Shown here: in pieces, positions 1 to 5,733 of the stretch
How the letters are laid out: each line of letters opens with the position of its first letter
Position numbering within the stretch: the first letter of the stretch is position 1
Source: Anaerolineaceae bacterium
GTDB lineage: Bacteria > Chloroflexota > Anaerolineae > Anaerolineales > Anaerolineaceae
Length of the DNA: 6,993 bases
Assembly (NCBI GenBank): GCA_011620465.1
Contig: WOZC01000013.1
Location: 1-6,993, forward strand
Direction of reading: 5' to 3'
Translations under genes and position numbers: made by a program
The notes under the pieces: model-generated
Seen by the model: only the letters and a program-made list of their open reading frames with translations
Told to the model about the DNA's origin: nothing
Databases searched by the model: none

Positions 1-927
1 ACCGGTCAAATGGAGAAAAACGGTTTCGAGGTTGGGTTCGATGATTTCGATCGACCTGATACGCGCGCCTGCCTGGCTAGCTTGATTGATAATTGGTGCG
101 AGGTTTCTTTCCGCGTCACTGGTGATCAGGTTGAGTCCGCTCTCTTCAACAATGACCCGGGTAATTCCGTCGAAACCCTGCAATCTTTCGGCGATCGAGG
201 GAAGGTCATCCATCGGGTCGGTCAGGATGTGGATTGAATCGTTTTCACCGACCTGTTTCGTCAATTCCTCCTGGGTCCCAACTGCAATGAGCTTACCGTG
301 ATCGATAATCCCGACCCGGTTTGATAACTCCTGGGCTTCTTCCATATAGTGAGTGGTATACAGGATCGCCATACCCTGCTCGTTCAATTCTTTCACCTTG
401 TCCAGGATCATGCGCCTGGATTGAGGGTCGATCCCAACGGTTGGTTCGTCCATGAAGAGCAATTTCGGTTTGTGCAGCAATCCGGCAGCGATATTGACCC
501 GTCGTTTCATTCCTCCGGAGTAGGTCTTAAGGCGGTCTTTTGCGCGATCAGTCAGACCAATTTGTTCCAGGACTTCACCAACACGTTGATCAAGCTCACG
601 ACCTCCCAGGTCATAGAGTTTTCCCCAGTATTTCAAGTTTTCAAGGGCAGTCAGATCGTCATACAAGGCGATTTCCTGGGGAACGATACCGATGTACTTT
701 CGCACTTGCATGTTGTCATTTTTGATGGAAAAGCCGTTGATTTGGGCGTCGCCGCTGGTGGGGGCAAGCAAGGTGGAGAGCATTGAAATGGTGGTTGTTT
801 TGCCGGCGCCATTCGGTCCAAGAAGACTGAAAATTTCACCTTCATGGATTTCAAAGGAGACATCGTTGACAGCTGTTATATCTCCAAATTTCCGGACCAG
901 GTTGTTCGCTTGTAGGATTAATGACAT
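1..927 (-). CDS. ABC transporter ATP-binding protein (ABC-2/DrrA type), 3' end cut by window edge
   Basis: This is the nucleotide-binding subunit of an ABC-2-type exporter, which hydrolyses ATP at the cytoplasmic face to drive a separate permease. Translating the minus strand from ATG at 927 gives 309 codons open to the edge. Visible motifs are Walker A GPNGAGKTT (residues 37-45), Q-loop VPQE (Q84), signature YSGGMKRR (136-143), Walker B LLFMDEP (156-162), D-loop VGID and H-loop H193 in YTTH. The last visible residues, NLETVFLHLTG, match the usual C-terminal end of DrrA/CcmA-like ATPases, so only a few residues are probably missing. The start is supported by AAAGGAGG 7 nt upstream. No permease is visible; it may lie beyond the left edge. 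The transported substrate cannot be inferred. The family call is firm. Confidence 0.95.
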   Translation of the reverse strand, partial: MSLILQANNLVRKFGDITAVNDVSFEIHEGEIFSLLGPNGAGKTTTISMLSTLLAPTSGDAQINGFSIKNDNMQVRKYIGIVPQEIALYDDLTALENLKYWGKLYDLGGRELDQRVGEVLEQIGLTDRAKDRLKTYSGGMKRRVNIAAGLLHKPKLLFMDEPTVGIDPQSRRMILDKVKELNEQGMAILYTTHYMEEAQELSNRVGIIDHGKLIAVGTQEELTKQVGENDSIHILTDPMDDLPSIAERLQGFDGITRVIVEESGLNLITSDAERNLAPIINQASQAGARIRSIEIIEPNLETVFLHLTG

Positions 928-934
928 TTACAAA

Positions 935-942
935 CCTCCTTT
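935..942 (-). promoter_or_regulatory. Ribosome binding site of the ABC ATPase gene
   Basis: The minus strand reads AAAGGAGG here, a near-perfect Shine-Dalgarno sequence 7 nt before the ATG at 927. It fixes the start codon of the ABC ATPase. Confidence 0.85.
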
Positions 943-963
943 AGGTCGAAATGCGATCAGTCA

Positions 964-972
964 AGTATACCA
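964..972 (-). promoter_or_regulatory. Probable extended -10 promoter for the ABC ATPase
   Basis: The minus strand reads TGGTATACT, a TATACT -10 box preceded by the TGn extension. It would start transcription near 957 and leave a leader of about 30 nt ahead of the ATG at 927. No good -35 box is present at 16-18 nt, which is tolerable for extended -10 promoters. This suggests the ABC gene is transcribed separately from the LCP gene upstream. Confidence 0.5.
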
Positions 973-984
973 AAACATGCTATG

Positions 985-1007
985 GAACTAAGGTTCATTA
1001 AAGAACC
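985..1007. repeat. Alternating inverted repeat upstream of the ABC promoter
   Basis: GAAC (985-988), GTTC (993-996) and GAAC (1003-1006) alternate in orientation, and the right pair extends to GGTTC-N6-GAACC (992-1007). It overlaps and lies just upstream of the expected -35 position of the ABC promoter, so it could be an operator. It is not followed by a U-run on either strand, so it is not a convincing terminator for the LCP gene. Arms are only 4-5 bp and chance is possible. Confidence 0.3.
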
Positions 1008-1089
1008 AGAAGTAAATGATTACAAATTGTTAATACTCAGAAAGATTTCTTAAACCTGTGAATGTGTGTTTTTCGATGAATAAATGGTG

Positions 1090-2124
1090 CTATTCGTTGC
1101 GGTACAAGGCCTCGTTAAGCATATCCGAAATCGCGTAATAATTTGGCATTAATACCCAGGCACCTTCGTATGTGATCCAATTGGTCACCATCTCATTGCT
1201 GACCGAAAACCGTCGGATGTTGTCGGTATTCATCAATGGTTTAGCCATGGGCACAAGAGACAAAACCTCTGTAAGAGGCAGGTCCGTGTCCACATACTCG
1301 CGATACAGACCATACAATTCAGGCACTTTCACAAGCATGTTGAGATTGACAGCCTTTTTGAAAATCGCCATCACCACTTCCTGTGCCCGGCGATTGCGGT
1401 CAAAATCGGAGGTGGTCAAACGTGAACGGGAATACCAAAGGGCGGTCCCACCGTCCATATGTAACTCACCTGGTTCAATGACACACCAGCCACTTGGGTC
1501 GATCTGGCAGCTGTCCTGCAGCTCCTCGCTGACGGTCACATCGATCCCACCGATGCTGTTGACCACGTCTTTAAAACCGTTATAGTTGACCATCATGTAA
1601 TAATCCGGGCGGAAGCCAAAATTGACTTCGAAGGTTTCCTGCAGCAATGGGAACCCTCCCAATTGCCACACCGTGTTGATCCGGTTGGACCAATAACCCG
1701 GGATCGTGACATAAAGGTCCCGCGGGAAAGATATAAGTGAGGCAGTCTGATGCTTCGGGTTGATTGAGAGCAGCATGATCACATCCGTGCGGAAGTTGTT
1801 TGCCCCAAAATCATCCGCGCCGAGCATCAAAATATTGACCTGGTTTTCTGGCAGTTCACCCTCCGGGATGACCGGAACGGGCGTGGGTGTGAACATTGGC
1901 TGGGGGATGAGTTCGATACTGCCGTCTTCAAGGACATTGGCGAAAGAATTTGGTTGAAATGGCGTAGCAGTACGTTCCATACCGCTTAGGCTGATGTACC
2001 ATGGCGAGCTTTCGGAATGTGCCATAGCGGTTATGACGACGCTGCCCAGGATCACTCCGATGAAAGACATGCAGAGGATAAAGATGACGGTTAAGGTGAG
2101 TGATTGGTGTTTGTTGAATCGCAT
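1090..2124 (-). CDS. LytR-CpsA-Psr (LCP) family cell-envelope protein
   Basis: LCP proteins are membrane-anchored, with an extracytoplasmic domain that transfers polyprenyl-phosphate-linked glycopolymers onto peptidoglycan or other acceptors. The 344-residue product has one N-terminal membrane segment (about 11-33), a Thr/Pro-rich linker (about 70-92) and an LCP domain (about 95-250). Hallmarks are RTD (112-114), SFPRD (132-136), SNRINT (146-151), the YNGF...IGGIDV stretch (181-196), and YSRSR...DFDRNRR (231-246). These supply the Arg and Asp residues that bind the pyrophosphate and Mg in studied members. Two cysteines, C206 and C214, lie just before the last motif and could form a disulfide. 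The gene begins 6 nt after the stop of the upstream membrane-protein gene, with AAAGG inside the upstream coding end, so co-transcription and coupled translation are likely. The glycan substrate is unknown. Confidence 0.92.
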   Translation of the reverse strand: MRFNKHQSLTLTVIFILCMSFIGVILGSVVITAMAHSESSPWYISLSGMERTATPFQPNSFANVLEDGSIELIPQPMFTPTPVPVIPEGELPENQVNILMLGADDFGANNFRTDVIMLLSINPKHQTASLISFPRDLYVTIPGYWSNRINTVWQLGGFPLLQETFEVNFGFRPDYYMMVNYNGFKDVVNSIGGIDVTVSEELQDSCQIDPSGWCVIEPGELHMDGGTALWYSRSRLTTSDFDRNRRAQEVVMAIFKKAVNLNMLVKVPELYGLYREYVDTDLPLTEVLSLVPMAKPLMNTDNIRRFSVSNEMVTNWITYEGAWVLMPNYYAISDMLNEALYRNE

Positions 2125-2130
2125 AAACTT

Positions 2131-3744
2131 TTAGCCTTTGCTTTCCTCGGCTTGATCTCCTGTTTCGTCTTGATCGGTCAACTTTTGCAGCAGGAGACTG
2201 GCTTGATCGATTGTTTTTTTTAGTTGAGTAGTCTTCTCAGCATTACGGGCAATGGTCTCTTCAAGTTGTTTTTTCTGGTATCTCAGCGTGTTGACTTCAG
2301 CAATTCTTTCCTGATTTTCTTTGATGGTTTGTTGGAGCGTGTCCAATTCTGTCTCAAGCTCTTTTTGACGTTGGATCCACAGATTCACTTCTTCTGCCCA
2401 GGCAGTGTGCGTTTGCTGTAAATCGTCATTCAAGCCCTGCAATTCAACCAGGCTTTCAGCGTAACTCGTGCTCAACTGGCTTAGCAAAGATTCTTTTTGA
2501 AGCAATTCAGATTGTAAGTCACCAATTTGACGGGCATCCTGTTCGAGGTGACCTGCTTTATCGAGAACCCTGCTCAGGTTCTCCTTCAGTCGGTCCAGGC
2601 GTTGAAGATCTTCCAACCCCCAGACTTTGTTCGTGTACGGGCTCAGTCCCAAAAGTGCCCACCTGGGCTGTTTGGGAGTCTGATTGAGTGGATAAAGCAG
2701 CAGATTGCCAATTTGGTTGTATCCGCTGGCTGACATTAGGTAATTCTTCTCTGAATTGAGTTCTGATTCCCGGTTGGATAAAAGCGTTTCTCCATCAGCG
2801 AACTTTTCGAACAAGACGGGCATTTGGTTGGTTGTCAGGACGATATCCCCGAGGTGGTCTTCCCGGATCAGGTCATAGGTGCTCTTGAGCGTCGCCTGGC
2901 TGGTGTCTGGCTCGTAACTGATCAAACTCAGCAAATCAGCCATTAAGTAGAGGCTAAGGCTGTGGGTAAGGGCTTTTTCCAATTGAACCTGGCTCGGCTG
3001 CAGGCTGATTTCCAGGAAAGCATTCGCGATATTTACCCTCAGCTGGTCATTCGGTTCGGTCATGGGTTGAGCAAGTTCAGCTTCAGGTTGTGCCTTGTGG
3101 TAGGCAAGGTTGATTAGGAGAGGATAATAGATAACCTGGCTCAACATAACTACCGCCGGCATGTTGCCAGGGGATGGTAATAGCAGGTAAAGGATAAACC
3201 CGGCTGCCGCAATAGCCAGGATCAACCAAGCTTCAACAATCCGGCTGCGATAGCGAACATAAAAAACAATTGCGCTTACCAGGATTAAAACCAGGGTGAA
3301 CCCGACCAGGACGTAATCCATCAAGCTGTGATTTAATTCCTGCGACAAGCCGTCGGACAACCACCAAAGGCTGAACAACACACCTGCAATCAGGAGGGCG
3401 ATGGTCAGAGCAATTGGGGGCAAGTAAGAAAAATCCTGATCACGGCTTCGGAAGAGTGCCCAGATCAACCAGATCAGACAAACCAGGTTGAGCAGCCGAT
3501 GAGCAAAGGGAAAAAGCGTTTGGACAGGCTGAAAACCTTGATAGGCGAGTAAATTGAAGGTTAATAAAACCAACTGACTGACGAAAATGATGACCAGGGC
3601 GGTTTGCAGGCTTCTATTATTTGCTTCGGTTGACCGATAGGTCGCCAACAGGGCAAGACCGCTGGATACCAGCAGCAGCGCGTAGTACAAAAGCGCGTAT
3701 GGAAACACCGTTAAAACCGGGTCGATCTCGAGTATGTTGATCAT
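2131..3744 (-). CDS. Seven-helix membrane protein with GAF-like and coiled-coil cytoplasmic region
   Basis: I do not recognise a named gene. From ATG at 3744 the product is 537 residues. Seven hydrophobic segments lie at about 14-35, 46-66, 78-98, 108-129, 143-164, 170-189 and 195-214. A soluble region (about 230-385) follows that looks GAF-like in its alternation of helices and strands, though this is a weak visual call. A long Gln/Glu/Lys/Leu-rich coiled coil runs from about 385 to 520, with an acidic tail. This is the architecture of a 7TM sensor, but no histidine-kinase, GGDEF or phosphatase motif is present, so any output would go through protein contacts. The gene is 6 nt upstream of the LCP gene, suggesting a shared envelope-related role (inference). 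An in-frame upstream ATG at 3849 was rejected because it would overlap both divergent promoters. The Shine-Dalgarno before 3744 is weak (GAGG at 3 nt, or AGGA about 11 nt away). Confidence 0.8.
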   Translation of the reverse strand: MINILEIDPVLTVFPYALLYYALLLVSSGLALLATYRSTEANNRSLQTALVIIFVSQLVLLTFNLLAYQGFQPVQTLFPFAHRLLNLVCLIWLIWALFRSRDQDFSYLPPIALTIALLIAGVLFSLWWLSDGLSQELNHSLMDYVLVGFTLVLILVSAIVFYVRYRSRIVEAWLILAIAAAGFILYLLLPSPGNMPAVVMLSQVIYYPLLINLAYHKAQPEAELAQPMTEPNDQLRVNIANAFLEISLQPSQVQLEKALTHSLSLYLMADLLSLISYEPDTSQATLKSTYDLIREDHLGDIVLTTNQMPVLFEKFADGETLLSNRESELNSEKNYLMSASGYNQIGNLLLYPLNQTPKQPRWALLGLSPYTNKVWGLEDLQRLDRLKENLSRVLDKAGHLEQDARQIGDLQSELLQKESLLSQLSTSYAESLVELQGLNDDLQQTHTAWAEEVNLWIQRQKELETELDTLQQTIKENQERIAEVNTLRYQKKQLEETIARNAEKTTQLKKTIDQASLLLQKLTDQDETGDQAEESKG

Positions 3745-3777
3745 AGCCTCGCAATTCCTGCCTGAATTCGTGCAAGA

Positions 3778-3799
3778 ATTGTACCCCTTTAGAATTGTA
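3778..3799 (-). promoter_or_regulatory. Candidate leftward promoter for the 7TM/LCP operon
   Basis: TACAAT occurs twice on the minus strand (3794-3799 and 3778-3783), each a 5/6 match to the -10 consensus. For the first, TCGACA within the tandem 12-bp repeat lies 15 nt upstream and could be a -35. It would leave a leader of about 40 nt before ATG 3744. This is a sequence match only. Confidence 0.35.
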
Positions 3800-3806
3800 T
3801 ACATGT

Positions 3807-3830
3807 GAATGCGCTGTCGAATGCGCTGTC
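3807..3830. repeat. Perfect tandem 12-bp direct repeat in the divergent promoter region
   Basis: GAATGCGCTGTC is repeated twice head to tail without mismatch (3807-3818 and 3819-3830). It occupies the space between the leftward TACAAT boxes and the rightward TATAAT, covering the -35 zones of both. This suits a regulator binding site shared by the two genes, or a recent 12-bp duplication. Confidence 0.9.
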
Positions 3831-3839
3831 GATTTCCGG

Positions 3840-3845
3840 TATAAT
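3840..3845 (+). promoter_or_regulatory. -10 box of the ZIP transporter promoter
   Basis: A consensus TATAAT places transcription start near 3852, 28 nt before ATG 3880. No good -35 box is found at 16-18 nt; that position falls inside the tandem 12-bp repeat, which suggests activation by a bound regulator. Its position argues against translation starting at the in-frame GTG at 3805. Confidence 0.55.
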
Positions 3846-3879
3846 TCACGGACTTAGTACAGAAAAGACAACTGACGAT

Positions 3880-4734
3880 ATGTTTGAAAACTTACACCCT
3901 CTGGTTAATATCCTTCTACTCAGCCTGATGGCAAGCCTTGGCACTGGTCTTGGCGGTCTGATCGCGGTCATCCGAAAACCTGGTCAAAGGTCGTATGGTT
4001 TTTTAATGGGCATCACAGCTGGGGTGATGATCTGTTTGGCGTTTCTTGAGCTGGTGCCGCAATCCATTCAACTGTCGAACTGGCTCACCGCCACGATCGG
4101 CTTTGGCTTAGGAGCGAGTTTTATGCTCGTTTTGGATTATTATGCACCTCATATTCGCTTTGGGGAACGGGAGATCAGGCAGGAACAAGCAGACCTTGAA
4201 GAATGTAATAGTGAAAACAGGAATAACGGAAGGAAGCGAAGAAGACAGCGAAAATTCCTGAATGAGACCGGACAAGGTATTGATCGCCCTCTGGTCAACA
4301 CTGGTTTGCTGCTGGCGATTGGCATAACGATTCATAACTTGCCAGAAGGAATCGCCGTTGGGGCTGGCTATCTTCACAACCCCCAGTTTGGACTTTTTAT
4401 CGCGGTGGCAATTTTACTGCATAACATTCCGGAGGGGATTGCCACTGCCTTGCCTCTGCGCAAAGCGGGAATTTGCAAACGAGACGCTTTTAAGGTTGCT
4501 TTTTTGTCAGGATTGGCGGAACCTGCAGGCGCTTTGCTGGCAAGCATGTTCTTAGTGCGCTTCACTGCCCTCCTTCCGGGTGCCCTGGCTTTTGCTGGAG
4601 GAGTGATGGTGTTTATCACCCTCGATGAACTCATCCCGACCGCGAGAAAATATGGCAACGAAAACTACACCGCCCTTGGCATTATCGCCGGTTCCATGTT
4701 TGTGTTCATTTTGTCCGGGATTTTCGGCGTATAA
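3880..4734 (+). CDS. ZIP-family divalent metal transporter (ZupT-like)
   Basis: This is an inner-membrane importer of divalent metals, most often Zn but also Fe, Mn or Co in ZupT-like members. From ATG 3880 it is 284 residues with about eight hydrophobic segments. The two metal-site helices carry HNLPEG (H152, E156) and HNIPEG (H181, E185), the hallmark of the family. Other typical signs are LELVP in helix 2 (E57), GLAEPAG (E214) and GGVMVFITLDELIPTA near the C terminus. The loop before helix 4 (about 95-135) is unusually polar and Arg-rich, with one Cys and no His cluster. The start at 3880 was preferred over GTG 3805 because TATAAT at 3840 would lie inside the longer reading frame; no strong Shine-Dalgarno is seen. 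It is divergent from the 7TM/LCP pair and precedes a flavodoxin gene. The family is certain; the metal is not. Confidence 0.93.
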   Translation: MFENLHPLVNILLLSLMASLGTGLGGLIAVIRKPGQRSYGFLMGITAGVMICLAFLELVPQSIQLSNWLTATIGFGLGASFMLVLDYYAPHIRFGEREIRQEQADLEECNSENRNNGRKRRRQRKFLNETGQGIDRPLVNTGLLLAIGITIHNLPEGIAVGAGYLHNPQFGLFIAVAILLHNIPEGIATALPLRKAGICKRDAFKVAFLSGLAEPAGALLASMFLVRFTALLPGALAFAGGVMVFITLDELIPTARKYGNENYTALGIIAGSMFVFILSGIFGV

Positions 4735-4782
4735 GAGTTTTTCAAAATATTCTTATCAGCACAACAAATTGTTCTAACGCCT

Positions 4783-4788
4783 TATAAT
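4783..4788 (+). promoter_or_regulatory. -10 box of a likely promoter for the flavodoxin-like gene
   Basis: A consensus TATAAT lies 49 nt after the ZIP stop codon, with no recognisable -35 box at 16-18 nt. Transcription would start near 4795 and give a leader of about 90 nt that holds a hairpin and a palindrome before ATG 4886. Confidence 0.45.
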
Positions 4789-4796
4789 ATCCACAA

Positions 4797-4816
4797 AGCA
4801 CTCGATATAGGGTGCT
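4797..4816 (+). promoter_or_regulatory. Hairpin at the 5' end of the flavodoxin leader
   Basis: AGCACTC and GGGTGCT pair over 7 bp, with one G-U pair in RNA, around a 6-nt loop GATATA. It would sit at the very 5' end of the predicted transcript, where it might stabilise the mRNA. No U-run follows, so it is unlikely to be a terminator for the ZIP gene. Confidence 0.4.
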
Positions 4817-4826
4817 CTTCATCAGT

Positions 4827-4842
4827 TTGCCACTGGTGGCAA
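4827..4842. promoter_or_regulatory. Perfect 16-bp palindrome, possible operator
   Basis: TTGCCACTGGTGGCAA has perfect 7-bp arms (TTGCCAC / GTGGCAA) around a 2-bp centre. Such tight, perfect dyads usually bind a dimeric repressor; in RNA it could also form a short stem. It lies about 30 nt after the predicted transcription start of the flavodoxin gene, suitable for a roadblock operator. No known regulator is matched. Confidence 0.5.
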
Positions 4843-4873
4843 TTATGACCCAATTTTTTAGAAAAAAATTTAT

Positions 4874-4880
4874 AGAGGTG
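4874..4880 (+). promoter_or_regulatory. Ribosome binding site of the flavodoxin-like gene
   Basis: AGAGGTG lies 5 nt before ATG 4886 and fixes that start over the upstream in-frame and out-of-frame alternatives. An A/T-rich near-palindrome (about 4852-4871) directly precedes it and could keep the site unstructured or tune access. Confidence 0.65.
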
Positions 4881-4885
4881 TCTGA

Positions 4886-5410
4886 ATGGAAAATTGTGTT
4901 GTTGTTTACAAATCAAAAACCGGGTTTACTGAGAAATATGCCACCTGGATTGCTGAAGAATTGGGTTGTGAGTTGTACCCATTGGCGAATGTCAATATGG
5001 TCAACCTTTCCGATTATGACATGATCATTTTCGGAGGTGGTGTGCGCGCCGGAAAAATTGGTGGGATAAAATTTGTAAACAATACCAGAATTTCATTTCC
5101 AAACAAAAAACTGGTAATTTTCGCGACTGGCGCAACCCCATCAAACGAGACTGAGGCAATTGAAAAAGTTCAGAACATGAATGTCCCACGAAATTCAGGA
5201 ATCCCCTTTTTCTATTTTCAAAGCGGCTTCAATTATGAGAAGATGAAGGGTGTGGATAAACTGGTCATGAATATGGTCCGGGGCATTATGCGCAAGATGA
5301 AAGATAAGGATGGGACGCAGAATGAGATGATCGGTACTATGAAGAATTCCTACGATCATTCCTCTCGCGAGTTCATCGAACCGTTGGTAAGCTACGTCAA
5401 GACTCTCTAG
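4886..5410 (+). CDS. Flavodoxin-like (HemG-type) flavoprotein
   Basis: This is a short flavodoxin-fold protein of 174 residues that should bind FMN and act in electron transfer in the cytoplasm. The N-terminal strand and phosphate loop read VVVYKSKTGFTEKYA (5-19), equivalent to the T/S-x-T-G-x-T motif of flavodoxins. YDMIIFGGGVRAGKI (44-58) and VIFATGATP (77-85) fit the second and third FMN-contacting loops. The length and the C-terminal helix-rich tail resemble the flavodoxin-domain group that includes the menaquinone-dependent protoporphyrinogen dehydrogenase HemG (about 180 residues). Haem synthesis cannot be claimed from sequence alone; many members have unknown partners. It has its own promoter and Shine-Dalgarno, lies between a ZIP transporter and a metal ATPase operon, and ends at a strong terminator. 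No signal peptide or membrane segment is seen. Confidence 0.85.
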   Translation: MENCVVVYKSKTGFTEKYATWIAEELGCELYPLANVNMVNLSDYDMIIFGGGVRAGKIGGIKFVNNTRISFPNKKLVIFATGATPSNETEAIEKVQNMNVPRNSGIPFFYFQSGFNYEKMKGVDKLVMNMVRGIMRKMKDKDGTQNEMIGTMKNSYDHSSREFIEPLVSYVKTL

Positions 5411-5431
5411 ACCTTATCAATCGGATCATAG

Positions 5432-5475
5432 AAAAAAAAAGGAGCAAGAATGGAAATTCTTGCTCCTAAATTTGT
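5432..5475. terminator. Bidirectional intrinsic terminator
   Basis: GGAGCAAGAAT (5441-5451) and ATTCTTGCTCC (5456-5466) form a perfect 11-bp stem around the tetraloop GGAA. On the minus strand it is followed by a run of nine T residues (A-run 5432-5440), ideal for ending the HMA/ATPase operon. On the plus strand a T-rich stretch follows (5467-5475), serving the flavodoxin gene. The two genes converge here. Confidence 0.93.
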
Positions 5476-5483
5476 TTTTGGCA

Positions 5484-5717
5484 CTACAGTGCTTTAACCT
5501 GGGACTTTATTACTTGGTAGCCAAGCTTTGTGATGGCGTTTTCGACGTCCTCAACTTTTACTTTTTCATCATCAAAGTCAAACTTTAACTTGCTTGAGTT
5601 GAAAAGCACTTTTACGCTTTCCTTTTCCACACCGTCCAGCGATTTCGTCGCGTTTTCTATCTTCATGGCACAGGACGGGCAGGTTAATGTATCTAAATGA
5701 ATCGTTGCCTTTTGCAT
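5484..5717 (-). CDS. Small heavy-metal-associated (HMA) domain protein, CopZ-like metallochaperone
   Basis: A single HMA domain of 77 residues that should bind a soft or transition metal ion in the cytoplasm and pass it to, or sense it for, the adjacent ATPase. The metal site is TCPSCAMKIE, with C13 and C16 as the Cys-x-x-Cys pair, and the rest follows the beta-alpha-beta-beta-alpha-beta pattern, ending with the typical AITKLGYQV. I chose ATG 5717 rather than ATG 5723, two codons upstream. The Shine-Dalgarno AAAGGAG (5726-5732) is 8 nt from 5717 but only 2 nt from 5723. It begins 16 nt after the ATPase stop codon, so the two form one operon. The CPSC centre differs from the MxCxxC of copper chaperones, so the metal is open: Cu, Zn, Co or Fe. 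Confidence 0.9.
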   Translation of the reverse strand: MQKATIHLDTLTCPSCAMKIENATKSLDGVEKESVKVLFNSSKLKFDFDDEKVKVEDVENAITKLGYQVIKSQVKAL

Positions 5718-5725
5718 CTTCATTA

Positions 5726-5733
5726 CTCCTTTT
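5726..5733 (-). promoter_or_regulatory. Ribosome binding site deciding the HMA start
   Basis: The minus strand reads AAAAGGAG, immediately before or touching the ATPase stop codon (5734-5736). Its spacing of 8 nt favours ATG 5717 over ATG 5723 for the HMA gene. Confidence 0.75.

Noticed and set aside
349..786. Plus-strand open frame of 145 codons inside the ABC ATPase gene
   Set aside because: It is antisense to a gene with all ABC motifs intact, and its product has no recognisable domain.
1039..1050. AGAAAGATTTCT dyad downstream of the LCP gene as a terminator
   Set aside because: Five-bp A/T-rich arms with a 2-bp centre and no following T-run on the minus strand. The LCP gene has no clear terminator in this gap.
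3745..3849. Longer form of the 7TM protein starting at ATG 3849 (35 extra residues)
   Set aside because: The extension is polar and unlike the protein, crosses the tandem repeat and overlaps the promoters of both divergent genes. ATG 3744 gives a normal membrane-protein N terminus.
3805..3879. Longer ZIP protein starting at GTG 3805
   Set aside because: The extra 25 codons include the tandem repeat (encoding NALSNALS) and the consensus TATAAT at 3840. Transcription would begin downstream of this start.
4731..4756. ATAAGA...TCTTAT dyad after the ZIP gene as a terminator
   Set aside because: Six A/T-rich pairs with a 14-nt loop, overlapping the stop codon and with no U-run. Too weak to call.
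4812..4885. Leader reading frame beginning at GTG 4812
   Set aside because: It overlaps the flavodoxin gene in another frame, has no good ribosome binding site, and its downstream part is a shadow of the flavodoxin coding sequence.
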